Shown here: in pieces, positions 1 through 5,833 of the stretch
Layout: every line of letters begins with the position of its first letter
How positions within the stretch are numbered: position 1 is the stretch's first letter
NCBI GenBank assembly: GCA_018651445.1
Contig: JABIDZ010000093.1
Coordinates: 1-12,896 of the forward strand
Origin: Candidatus Iainarchaeum sp.
GTDB taxonomy: Archaea; Iainarchaeota; Iainarchaeia; Iainarchaeales; JAAZKV01
Length of the DNA stretch: 12,896 nt
Reading direction: 5' to 3'
Notes under the pieces: generated by a model
Seen by the model: only the letters and a program-made list of their open reading frames with translations
Told to the model about the DNA's origin: nothing
Database searches by the model: none
Translations under genes and position numbers: made by a program

Positions 1-387
1 CGATTAGCAAAGATTAAATTAATCCTAAACTCTGAAGACTTTGAGAACAAAGAAAAACAATTATTAAAAGTAAAAGAGTTGTTTGGAGAATTAAAAGCAG
101 CACTTGAATCAATCAAACTACAAGCTGCGAAAAAATACAATAATGGAATTGATTCAGGATTAAGCGGAAGCATTTTGTCAAAGGCCAAACAATTTATCGA
201 TTCAAATCAATTTGTTAACGCAATGTTTGCACTCGAAGGACAAGAAGAAGCACAAAACAACTTGTTAATAGGTATAATCCCGATTCTTGCGATTATTGTC
301 GCAGGAATTATTTTACGACAAAGATTTGCTAAAAGTGAAAAGAAAGAGGATAAAATAAAAAAACAGATTCTTGAAGAATGGGAATAA
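1..387 (+). CDS. C-terminal part of a membrane-anchored protein (5' end outside window)
   Basis: The reading frame is open from the first base, so the gene begins upstream of the window; 128 residues are visible. A TTG at 79 is in frame but has no ribosome site and is probably internal. The visible part is a charged helical stretch (about residues 1-85), one hydrophobic segment of about 20 residues (about 88-106, NLLIGIIPILAIIVAGIILR), and a short Lys/Glu-rich tail. This suggests a type I topology with the bulk outside the cell and a basic cytoplasmic tail, as in the membrane-anchored protein at 4305-5465. The stop codon abuts the stop of the convergent MscS gene with no base between. I do not recognise a family and infer no function. 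Confidence 0.8.
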   Translation, partial: RLAKIKLILNSEDFENKEKQLLKVKELFGELKAALESIKLQAAKKYNNGIDSGLSGSILSKAKQFIDSNQFVNAMFALEGQEEAQNNLLIGIIPILAIIVAGIILRQRFAKSEKKEDKIKKQILEEWE

Positions 388-1449
388 CTATTTTTCCAAA
401 TAAATGGTTTGTGTTGGGAAAGCAAATTCGATTTTGGCACTCTCAAATTCTTTTTTAATTTTTAACCCAATTTCGTCTTTTGCTTCAACCATATCCGCCC
501 ACGCACCGGATTTGGTAAAGAAAACAACTAAAATAGTTAATGCAGAATCTGCGAATTCGTTAAAAGCAACTTTTGGATCATCATCACACAACTTACAATC
601 GTTAATCGCATTTGTGATAATTTCTTTTGCTTGTTCAATCTTCTTTCCGCTAGTGTTATACGTAACACCTAGCTTCCAAACAGTCTTTCTCTTCTTAGCC
701 GACGAAATATTTGTTATTACGGCGCCCGCCATTTTTGCATTTGGAATAACAACAATTCTTTTATCTAAATTACGAACCTTTGTTTGTCTCAAACTAATTT
801 CTTCAACGGTTCCGATAACTCCATTTGAATCAATCGTGTCACCTAACACAAACGGTCTACTCAAAAGAATTGAAATTCCGCCAAACATGTCTGCAATCGT
901 TTCTTTTGCAGCAAAAGCAAATGCCAACCCGCCTATTCCTAGACCCGCAACGAAAGTAAAGATATCGATTCCGAAACTATCAAGTGCAATAAGCAGCGCA
1001 AAAACAATTATTAATACTTTTAGGGTTTTTGAAAGAACCTGGATTATTTGATCATCATACTTAGTTTTTGTTTTACCAATGATTGGTTGTAAGAAAAACT
1101 CAAGAAAAGCGTCAATCAATCTAATTACTAACCATGCTCCTGCCACAATCCATAATAATTTTACTACATTAAAAAAATAAAAATTAATTTCGGCTGAAAA
1201 TGACAAGAAATTATATGCAAATAATAAGCCCACAACCACAATTATGAAAACAATTGGTTCTTCAATAATGTCAATTAATTTATCGTCAAAATCACTCTTT
1301 GTTTTAGCAGTAATTCTTCGACCAAAGCCTTTTGTAAAAAACATCACGGTTTTTGCTACTAAAACAAAAATTAATATTGTTGCAAAGAAATAAATCCATG
1401 CAAGCACAGGATTACCAAAATATACTTGGGCTAGAATTTCTAAAACCAT
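388..1449 (-). CDS. mscS: MscS-family small-conductance mechanosensitive channel
   Basis: This is a membrane channel that opens under membrane tension to release solutes during osmotic downshock. The product is 353 residues from the ATG; an in-frame TTG six bases upstream would add two residues. The N-terminal part has about four or five hydrophobic helices. The last is Gly/Ala-rich and runs into KETIADMFGGISILLSRPF (about 182-200), the pore helix followed by the beta-domain entry typical of MscS. The signature continues as GDTI, then GTVEEISLRQTKVRNLDKR and VVIPN, which is diagnostic. An alpha/beta cytoplasmic domain closes the protein. Length fits archaeal MscS homologues. The ATG was chosen because a TATA-like element centred 26 bases upstream predicts a leaderless mRNA. 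It is divergent from the two-helix gene at 1500 and ends directly against the gene at 1-387. Confidence 0.95.
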   Translation of the reverse strand: MVLEILAQVYFGNPVLAWIYFFATILIFVLVAKTVMFFTKGFGRRITAKTKSDFDDKLIDIIEEPIVFIIVVVGLLFAYNFLSFSAEINFYFFNVVKLLWIVAGAWLVIRLIDAFLEFFLQPIIGKTKTKYDDQIIQVLSKTLKVLIIVFALLIALDSFGIDIFTFVAGLGIGGLAFAFAAKETIADMFGGISILLSRPFVLGDTIDSNGVIGTVEEISLRQTKVRNLDKRIVVIPNAKMAGAVITNISSAKKRKTVWKLGVTYNTSGKKIEQAKEIITNAINDCKLCDDDPKVAFNEFADSALTILVVFFTKSGAWADMVEAKDEIGLKIKKEFESAKIEFAFPTQTIYLEK

Positions 1450-1470
1450 ATCCAAGTTTACAACAAAAAC

Positions 1471-1480
1471 TTTATATTTA
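1471..1480. promoter_or_regulatory. Central TATA element serving two divergent leaderless genes
   Basis: The stretch TTTATATTTA reads as a TATA box on both strands. Its centre lies about 26 bases from the mscS ATG (1449, minus) and about 25 bases from the ATG of the gene at 1500 (plus). Archaeal transcription starts about 25 bases after the TATA centre, so one element could place both leaderless mRNA starts on their start codons. No second TATA-like sequence fits in the 50-bp gap. Confidence 0.6.
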
Positions 1481-1499
1481 GAACAATCGTTTTGATATT

Positions 1500-1700
1500 A
1501 TGCAGACAAAAATTGGTTTCTTAAGTGCTGCGGTCGTGCTGATTTTGTCGATTCTTTTTTGGCCAATATACTTTTTTGGCTTGTCTGGACTTGAGATAAT
1601 TGGTACCGGAATTGCTGATTTAGGCCTTTTTGTAGTAGTTGAACTTGTTCTGATTATCATTCTTGTAATTAGTTGGAAAATCTACGAAAAATTACATTAA
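1500..1700 (+). CDS. Small two-helix membrane protein
   Basis: This 66-residue protein consists almost entirely of two hydrophobic helices (about residues 5-28 and 40-60) joined by a short Gly-rich turn, with a basic end (WKIYEKLH). The ATG sits about 25 bases after the centre of the shared TATA element, supporting a leaderless start exactly here. It is divergent from mscS, with 50 bp between the start codons, so the two are probably co-expressed. Whether it works with the channel is only an inference from position. I recognise no family. The hydrophobic content and well-placed promoter argue for a real gene. Confidence 0.7.
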   Translation: MQTKIGFLSAAVVLILSILFWPIYFFGLSGLEIIGTGIADLGLFVVVELVLIIILVISWKIYEKLH

Positions 1701-1764
1701 TGCTTATGTATACTTGCTATTGTGGCACTATTATTGTGGAGTTAGCTTTACAAAATAGAAACCC

Positions 1765-1773
1765 TTATATATT
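1765..1773 (+). promoter_or_regulatory. TATA box for the gene at 1829
   Basis: TTATATATT would start transcription near 1795 and give a leader of about 34 bases that carries the GAGGTGA ribosome site. A second TATA-like stretch (TTTTATAG, 1802-1809) could instead give a leaderless start near 1829. The ribosome site favours the upstream box. Confidence 0.5.
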
Positions 1774-1818
1774 ACCTAAACAGCAATACTAATAGAGCTA
1801 GTTTTATAGCAATTTATT

Positions 1819-1825
1819 GAGGTGA
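1819..1825 (+). promoter_or_regulatory. Shine-Dalgarno site GAGGTGA
   Basis: GAGGTGA ends three bases before the ATG at 1829 and matches the complement of the archaeal 16S rRNA 3' end. It fixes the start of the small gene and is one of only three clear Shine-Dalgarno sites in the window. Confidence 0.75.
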
Positions 1826-1828
1826 GTA

Positions 1829-2014
1829 ATGGTGAGCAATGTATTATTGGATTTGGGAGTCGACGAAAAAATGAGATTGAAACTCTTAGAAGAAGAAATG
1901 AAAATGAGAGAAAAACAACCCGAAGCATGGACAAAAACAAAATTTAGAAAATACGCTAATTTTGGAAGAAACAGACAAAACGACGAAATTGATCAAAAAA
2001 CGATCAAAAACTAA
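1829..2014 (+). CDS. Small charged helical protein, unknown function
   Basis: This 61-residue product has a short hydrophobic start (VSNVLLDLGV) followed by a Glu/Lys/Met-rich helix (about residues 12-35) and a basic, Asn-rich tail with KFRKYANFGRNR. It has no cysteines, membrane helix or signal peptide, so it is probably cytosolic. The start is supported by a strong ribosome site (GAGGTGA) and a TATA box upstream. It is convergent with the SSB-like gene, with a hairpin terminator between. I recognise no family. The basic tail could bind nucleic acid or ribosomes, but that is a guess. Confidence 0.7.
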   Translation: MVSNVLLDLGVDEKMRLKLLEEEMKMREKQPEAWTKTKFRKYANFGRNRQNDEIDQKTIKN

Positions 2015-2039
2015 TTATTTAACTAAAAAAAAGAGAATT

Positions 2040-2058
2040 TAGAGGTTTAATACCTCTA
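2040..2058. terminator. Bidirectional hairpin terminator between convergent genes
   Basis: A perfect 7-bp stem (TAGAGGT / ACCTCTA) with a 5-base loop lies between the stops of the genes at 1829-2014 and 2079-2369. Reading plus it is followed by CCTTCTTTTA. Reading minus it is followed within about eight bases by a run of eight T. Archaeal termination depends mainly on oligo-T, so the minus-strand side looks the stronger. Confidence 0.6.
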
Positions 2059-2078
2059 CCTTCTTTTATCTAAAACTT

Positions 2079-2369
2079 TTATTCAATAACTTCTAATTGG
2101 CCCATTTTACCAGTACTAACTTGTATCTGGCCTTGGTACTCGCTAGTCCAACCATTAGTAATCTTTACTTTTTTTCCTTCTTCTACTTGTGAACATTGTT
2201 CATTCCACAAAGTAACCGAAACCTCGTCTCCCGCAGAGTCTTTAGCAGCACAAGAACAAACTTTTCCCGAACCATTTGCATTAGCAAATTCTCTTTCCTC
2301 TCCTTTTGAAACAATTTCTAGTTCTATTTCTTCTACACCCATTCTAGGTTTTAATTCTTTAACAAGCAT
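2079..2369 (-). CDS. Single-stranded DNA-binding protein, OB fold (RPA/Sulfolobus-SSB-like)
   Basis: This 96-residue protein is essentially one OB fold that binds single-stranded DNA (or possibly RNA) during replication and repair. It matches the pattern of Sulfolobus SSB: an opening VKELKPRMGVEEIELEIVSK, a middle strand VSVTLWNEQCSQVEEGKKV, then KITNGWTSEYQGQIQVSTG, with the aromatic residues (W, W, Y) expected on the DNA-binding face. It lacks the long flexible acidic tail of Sulfolobus SSB. The start is the ATG preceded by GAGGTG with a five-base spacer; the open frame runs further upstream but without a ribosome site. It is divergent from an exonuclease-like gene, which fits a shared repair role. 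A tRNA- or RNA-binding OB protein is the main alternative. Confidence 0.85.
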   Translation of the reverse strand: MLVKELKPRMGVEEIELEIVSKGEEREFANANGSGKVCSCAAKDSAGDEVSVTLWNEQCSQVEEGKKVKITNGWTSEYQGQIQVSTGKMGQLEVIE

Positions 2370-2373
2370 TTCA

Positions 2374-2379
2374 ACACCT
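2374..2379 (-). promoter_or_regulatory. Shine-Dalgarno site GAGGTG deciding the SSB start
   Basis: GAGGTG on the minus strand, five bases before the ATG at 2369, selects this start over the 47-codon upstream extension of the frame. It would lie at the extreme 5' end of the mRNA if transcription starts near 2381. Confidence 0.75.
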
Positions 2380-2401
2380 CTAATCAATAGAAAATCAAAA
2401 T

Positions 2402-2411
2402 AATTATAAAA
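2402..2411. promoter_or_regulatory. TATA element between the SSB and exonuclease-like genes
   Basis: AATTATAAAA on plus, TTTTATAATT on minus, is the only good TATA match in this divergent gap. On minus it predicts a start near 2381 and a leader of about 12 bases carrying the SSB ribosome site. On plus it predicts a start near 2432, nine bases before the ATG at 2441. Confidence 0.55.
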
Positions 2412-2440
2412 GCAAGGGAATAGAAATAAATTGATTAAAC

Positions 2441-3058
2441 ATGGGTTTTTTGTTTTTAGATATAGAAAGTTTCGTTGCTCCGCACAATGAGCGTAGTGGC
2501 TTAAATCCACATCACGACGAGAGCAAGGTTATTGTTATCGCGTATAATTATTATGATTTGCGTAAAGCGCCGTGTGCTGGTGAGATTAAAGCACCTACTT
2601 TTTTGTATGATTGGGTAGAAGGTAGTGAAAAAGAACTTTTAGACAAGTTTTGGGGCATTCTAAAAGAAATCCATGAAAGCGATGATTTCTTGAAAATCGT
2701 TGGTTTTAATCAACTAGCTTATGATTTACCATATTTGTTTTCTAGAATGGATTACCACGCAATCGCACACAAACAAGAATTATTTGATATATTATTTTCT
2801 TTTCCAAGACATGTTGATCTAGCACAATTAGGAATGGCTATCTCAGAAGACACTAAACGAGACGAAGATTTTAGATGCATTTCTCAGAAAAAGATAAATG
2901 GTTATTTTGACATCCCGATTAAAGTAGATAACGGGAAAGACTTGTCAATTTATTATGCTAAAGAACAATATAATTTAATTGAGAAATACGTAAAAGAAGA
3001 ATTTACTTTCGAATTACTATATCAAAGTGTTCTTGACTATTTTCTTTACGTTAAGTAA
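2441..3058 (+). CDS. PolB/DnaQ-type 3'-5' exonuclease-like protein (RNase H fold)
   Basis: This 205-residue protein resembles the stand-alone proofreading-type exonuclease domain of family B polymerases, which removes nucleotides from DNA or RNA 3' ends using two metal ions. Exo I motif: FLDIES (D7, E9). Exo II motif: GFNQLAYDLPYL (residues 88-99, D95). The Exo III region, normally YNxEDVxxTxEL, reads KYVKEEFTFELL (182-193), so the usual metal-binding Asp is Glu187. It may therefore be a weak nuclease or a nucleic-acid-binding relative. The gene is divergent from the SSB-like gene across one TATA element, consistent with a repair pair. The family is fairly sure; catalytic activity is uncertain. 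Confidence 0.75.
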   Translation: MGFLFLDIESFVAPHNERSGLNPHHDESKVIVIAYNYYDLRKAPCAGEIKAPTFLYDWVEGSEKELLDKFWGILKEIHESDDFLKIVGFNQLAYDLPYLFSRMDYHAIAHKQELFDILFSFPRHVDLAQLGMAISEDTKRDEDFRCISQKKINGYFDIPIKVDNGKDLSIYYAKEQYNLIEKYVKEEFTFELLYQSVLDYFLYVK

Positions 3059-3062
3059 ATCC

Positions 3063-3070
3063 TTATAAAT
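3063..3070 (+). promoter_or_regulatory. TATA box for the gene at 3092
   Basis: CTTATAAA lies just after the upstream stop codon, with its centre about 25 bases before the ATG at 3092. This predicts a leaderless mRNA. Confidence 0.6.
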
Positions 3071-3091
3071 CTCAAAGAGCTAATTTTAAAC

Positions 3092-3445
3092 ATGGTTCGT
3101 CATCGATTTTTAGGCGCAGTATTTGGAGGCAGGGTTTCCAAGCACCCTGGGCAAAAATCAAAAACACATAGTCCCACCGAACACGCGGCTAAACCATTAA
3201 GCGCAGGAAGGATCAAAAAAACGATTTCAAATAGATTTGGAACAAAACTTAGTAAATTAAACCTGGACAGAAAGCTTTTAGATATCGAACATTTAGGTCC
3301 TTTTGAATATCGGGTTAATGTTGGTCTTACTCCTCCGATAATTTTCAAAATTAATGGACACGCCGTTACTGCACACGGAAATGTAACTCATCCAAAATTT
3401 GGCGAGATGATGCGCGAATTAAAATCTATAGTTGAAGGATTTTAA
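3092..3445 (+). CDS. Basic orphan protein, unknown function
   Basis: This 117-residue protein has a strongly basic, Gly/His/Ser-rich N-terminal half (about residues 1-60, with RHRF, KHPGQKSKTHS and RIKKTISNRFG). The C-terminal half looks like an alpha/beta domain (FEYRVNVGLTPPIIFKING, then HGNVTHPKFGEMMREL). There is no membrane segment and no cysteine pair. The basic tail suggests contact with nucleic acid, perhaps ribosomal RNA. I considered a ribosomal protein but matched none. The start is supported by the TATA box about 25 bases upstream. It is a single gene with its own promoter. Confidence 0.75.
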   Translation: MVRHRFLGAVFGGRVSKHPGQKSKTHSPTEHAAKPLSAGRIKKTISNRFGTKLSKLNLDRKLLDIEHLGPFEYRVNVGLTPPIIFKINGHAVTAHGNVTHPKFGEMMRELKSIVEGF

Positions 3446-3580
3446 TACACATAAAATATTTTTCTCCTAAACTAATACACTATATACATAAGGAATCGAG
3501 TTAGTAACTTTCTATCGTTAAAAGATTTTGATTTTTTGGGGTGTTCCTTTTTATATGAGAAAAAATATCTTTGTGTCATT
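3446..3580. other. Intergenic stretch, no gene seen
   Basis: AT-rich, with a second TATA-like stretch (CTATATACAT, about 3480-3489) that could start a short transcript near 3510. I see no tRNA-like fold, strong hairpin or repeat. It probably holds the 3' end of the upstream mRNA and the promoter of the small ORF at 3581. Confidence 0.4.
3549..3556 (+). promoter_or_regulatory. TATA box for the small ORF at 3581
   Basis: TTTTATAT (core TTATAT) is centred about 28 bases before the ATG at 3581, the spacing seen at leaderless genes in this window. Confidence 0.5.
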
Positions 3581-3715
3581 ATGACCAACACACACAAAGA
3601 AAATGGTGAGAATATGAATTCAGATTCAAGAGAAAGTTTCCTTTGCGGAATACTTAACTGTGGTGGAAAAGCTTTGCGAGATGAAGCAACTGCTTTTCAG
3701 AAAAAATTTGTATAA
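3581..3715 (+). CDS. Possible 44-residue protein with a Cys pair
   Basis: From the ATG the product begins MTNTHKENGEN and ends with CGILNCGGKALRDEATAFQK plus four residues. The first half is polar; the second has two cysteines five residues apart (CGILNC) followed by an amphipathic, charged stretch. Two starts are possible: the ATG at 3581, 28 bases after a TATA box (leaderless), or the ATG at 3614, preceded by GGTGAG (33 residues). The ordered promoter, ribosome-site-like sequence and non-random composition favour a real gene, but the size leaves doubt. I recognise no family. The lone Cys pair could bind metal only as a multimer. Confidence 0.45.
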   Translation: MTNTHKENGENMNSDSRESFLCGILNCGGKALRDEATAFQKKFV

Positions 3716-3748
3716 ATAAATACAAATAATTTTGCTAAAAAACGGCAG

Positions 3749-3756
3749 TTTATAAT
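3749..3756 (+). promoter_or_regulatory. TATA box for the adenylate kinase gene
   Basis: TTTATAAT is centred about 26 bases before the ATG at 3779, predicting a leaderless mRNA. Confidence 0.65.
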
Positions 3757-3778
3757 TTTTTTGTAAGCTAAGCTAGAT

Positions 3779-4255
3779 ATGAGACTAATTATAACGGGTT
3801 CTCCAGGAACAGGCAAAACCACTCTCGCAAAAAGCCTGGGTGAAAAACTTAATTTAACTGTTTTAAACGAAAAAGACTTTGCTCTAAAAAATGGTATCGG
3901 TTCTTTTAACGAAGAAAATGAACTAGAAATACCTATTAAAGAATTTGAAGAGAAAGCAAATGCTTTTTTGAAAGAAACTGATGATGTGCTCTTTGAAGGA
4001 CATGTTGTTTGTGAAGCAAAATTACATGTAGATAAAGCTATTTTGATTCGTGTTGATCCAGAAGAACTAGAAATGCGTCTTGAGAATCGAGGCTATTCTA
4101 TGGAAAAAATGATGGATAACGTGTTTTGTGAAGGAATTGATTATTGTAAAAAGCAGGTTATTAAGAATTATCCTATAGACAAGATTATTGAAGTTACGTC
4201 AAAAGCAAGCATATCTGGGACACTTAAAGCTGTTTTGGCTTCGCTTGGCAAATGA
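3779..4255 (+). CDS. Adenylate kinase AK6/Fap7-like (ribosome biogenesis)
   Basis: This is a 158-residue P-loop nucleotide kinase. The AK6/Fap7 family interconverts ATP + AMP and 2 ADP and, in archaea and eukaryotes, assists small-subunit maturation with ribosomal protein S11 (family knowledge). Walker A is GSPGTGKTT (residues 7-15). The AMP-side strand VLFEGHVV carries the family's characteristic Glu/Asp-Gly-His. The lid region RLENRGYSMEKMMDNV (about 101-116) is the AK6 form, with no inserted long lid. Length is close to the usual 160-180 residues. Leaderless start after a TATA box. It is followed 49 bases later by the secreted protein gene, which has its own TATA box, so they are probably separate units. 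Confidence 0.9.
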   Translation: MRLIITGSPGTGKTTLAKSLGEKLNLTVLNEKDFALKNGIGSFNEENELEIPIKEFEEKANAFLKETDDVLFEGHVVCEAKLHVDKAILIRVDPEELEMRLENRGYSMEKMMDNVFCEGIDYCKKQVIKNYPIDKIIEVTSKASISGTLKAVLASLGK

Positions 4256-4270
4256 AAGGGTATTTTAAAA

Positions 4271-4280
4271 ATATATTATA
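4271..4280 (+). promoter_or_regulatory. TATA box for the secreted protein gene
   Basis: ATATATTATA is centred about 29 bases before the TTG start at 4305, giving an almost leaderless mRNA. The weak GGGGTTGA (4293-4300) is at best a poor ribosome site. Confidence 0.55.
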
Positions 4281-4304
4281 GGATAGTTACTTGGGGTTGA
4301 AACA

Positions 4305-5465
4305 TTGTACAAAAAAACACTAGCTTTGATTAGTATACTTTTTTTAGTTAGCTTTGTAAGTGCACTCGAATTTCCATTAAGTAATTATGGTTTTAACGAA
4401 ATCGAGGTTACTGGCGCGTCAATGCGAGAATGTCAAAGTTTTACTCTTGATTTAACTCAACTAAAAGACACGGCTTTTTATTCAGAAGGAATTTTGTCTT
4501 TGAAAACAGATTTTATTGGAGAAAAAGGAGATAATTCTTTTATTAGTGTAAAAATTAATTCAGAAAAAGAACAAGTTTTATGGCCAGAATATTTTTCTTG
4601 TAATAACGGGTGCTGGGCAAGATTATTTATAGATGATTTATTAGACGATACAAAACTAGTTCGTGTTTGTATTTCGACAGGAGGAAAAACTAGTTCTGCA
4701 AAAGTAAATGCTAGTTCTACAATTGGTTTATATGATACGCCAACACTTGAAATAAAAAATACTTCTCCTAGCGAAATTGTTTTAGGACAAAGAGCAGAAA
4801 TGAATATCATTGTAAAAAATACTGGAACAAAAGACGCAGATGTCTTTGTTCAATTCATTGCCCAAGACTTAAGATCTCTATTAAAAATAACTAGTTTTGA
4901 TATTGTTGAAGGAGACGCGAGTGCAACCGAAATAATCCCGGCGGGTGAAGAAAAAAGATTCACTTATTATATCAAACCAACTCAAGCGAGTGTATATAAT
5001 TTACCGGCCGCAGCATTATTCTTTGATAATATTTTTGGCGAAACACAACAAATTACTAGCACACATCCACAGTTAAGTGTTATCGCACCAAAACAAATCG
5101 ATCTTGTCTTAGTAAGCGAAGGGCTAATCGACAATCAAATGACTACAAAAGTTGTTGTTAGAAATAATTGGGATACTCCGTTTGACGGAAACTTGAGTAT
5201 TAAACCATATGATTTGCTTACGGGAAATATAATCAAGGTTTTTCTTGACAAAAAACAAGAAAAAGAATTTATTTTTAAAACTAAAACACTCTTACCTGGA
5301 AAATATTCTCTTCTAGCGGAAATTGATGCTAATGACACGATATATGTTTCAGATAGCGTGTCTTTTCAAATACAAAGCAAAGACATGACAATTGAAATTG
5401 TTATTGCAGTTATCGCGATTATTATTGCGCTTGCGATCTTTTTTAGAATTTATTTTGGAAAATAA
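4305..5465 (+). CDS. Secreted, membrane-anchored beta-rich protein (CARDB/Ig-like)
   Basis: This 386-residue protein has a classic signal peptide (MYKKTLALISILFLVSFVSA, residues 1-20, cleavage expected after VSA), a long extracellular part and a C-terminal helix (about 362-382) with a short basic tail. The TTG start is chosen because it supplies the whole signal peptide; the next in-frame ATG is only at residue 40. Residues about 150-260 look like a CARDB/NEW3-type beta-sandwich (VKNTGTKDADVFVQF, IPAGEEKRFTYYI), and a second similar unit spans about 265-355 (VVVRNNWDTPFDGNLSI, LLPGKYSLLAEIDA). Cys 43, 99, 103 and 122 in the N-terminal domain could form two disulfides. It is probably a cell-surface adhesion or scaffold protein. 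Fold assignment is by pattern only. Confidence 0.8.
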   Translation: MYKKTLALISILFLVSFVSALEFPLSNYGFNEIEVTGASMRECQSFTLDLTQLKDTAFYSEGILSLKTDFIGEKGDNSFISVKINSEKEQVLWPEYFSCNNGCWARLFIDDLLDDTKLVRVCISTGGKTSSAKVNASSTIGLYDTPTLEIKNTSPSEIVLGQRAEMNIIVKNTGTKDADVFVQFIAQDLRSLLKITSFDIVEGDASATEIIPAGEEKRFTYYIKPTQASVYNLPAAALFFDNIFGETQQITSTHPQLSVIAPKQIDLVLVSEGLIDNQMTTKVVVRNNWDTPFDGNLSIKPYDLLTGNIIKVFLDKKQEKEFIFKTKTLLPGKYSLLAEIDANDTIYVSDSVSFQIQSKDMTIEIVIAVIAIIIALAIFFRIYFGK

Positions 5466-5485
5466 AAAAAATAGAACTATTTTTT
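5466..5485. terminator. Bidirectional oligo-T hairpin terminator
   Basis: The inverted repeat AAAAAATAG-AA-CTATTTTTT fills the 11-bp gap between two convergent genes and runs into the minus-strand gene's stop. On plus it gives an RNA ending in six U; on minus in about eight U. It is a 9-bp stem with a two-base loop, so the oligo-T tracts rather than a stable hairpin are probably the signal. Confidence 0.65.
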
Positions 5486-5746
5486 AGTTGCTTTTTTCTT
5501 GGTTGTTTTCTTTGCAGGCGTTTCTTTTCCAAGTGGCCCTTCGCACATTATTTCGTCTTCTACTGGTGCGCCTTCTTCCATTTCTTCAAACTCAGCTATT
5601 TCTTCATCATCAAGACCAAGTGCTTTTAGCTTAGCTTTGTGTTCATCAAGATCTATTTGATCGAACTCTTCTCGCCACGCTTTCATGTTAGCAGATTCTT
5701 TCATCTGTGCTCCTTCAGCAGGTTTCTTCAATTTTCTTGTAGGCAT
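5477..5746 (-). CDS. Small acidic protein with a Lys-rich tail, unknown function
   Basis: This 89-residue product from the ATG begins MPTRKLKKPAEG, continues with a helix-prone acidic centre (about 20-65: DLDEHKAKLKALGLDDEEIA, then FEEMEEG), and ends in an alanine/lysine/threonine tail (KKTTKKKATKK) like those of histone H1-type proteins. A 14-codon upstream extension from another ATG is rejected because a TATA-like stretch (5768-5777) is centred 26 bases before the chosen ATG. It is divergent from another lysine-rich orphan at 5834, suggesting joint regulation. I recognise no family. A nucleic-acid-associated or ribosome-associated role is inferred from composition only. Confidence 0.7.
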   Translation of the reverse strand: MPTRKLKKPAEGAQMKESANMKAWREEFDQIDLDEHKAKLKALGLDDEEIAEFEEMEEGAPVEDEIMCEGPLGKETPAKKTTKKKATKK

Positions 5747-5767
5747 AACAAAAATATTATCTGTTCC

Positions 5768-5777
5768 ACTTAAAAAC
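5768..5777 (-). promoter_or_regulatory. TATA-like box for the gene at 5746
   Basis: GTTTTTAAGT on the minus strand is centred 26 bases upstream of the ATG at 5746 and predicts a leaderless mRNA. Here the divergent pair has two separate boxes, unlike the pairs at 1449/1500 and 10988/11040. Confidence 0.45.
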
Positions 5778-5803
5778 CTTACTTCCAAAATTAAAAAGCG
5801 AGG

Positions 5804-5812
5804 GTTTTTATT
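5804..5812 (+). promoter_or_regulatory. TATA-like box for the gene at 5834
   Basis: GTTTTTATT is centred 26 bases before the ATG at 5834, predicting a leaderless mRNA. Confidence 0.5.
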
Positions 5813-5833
5813 GCACTGAGTTGTCTTTTATTC

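Noticed and set aside
404..1051. 215-codon open frame on plus, opposite mscS
   Set aside because: It lies wholly antisense to a protein with clear MscS motifs, and its translation has no recognisable pattern. It is a shadow of the real gene.
2370..2510. Upstream 47-codon extension of the SSB frame
   Set aside because: It overlaps the start of the divergent exonuclease-like gene, lacks a ribosome site, and the GAGGTG before the ATG at 2369 together with OB-fold length fits the shorter form.
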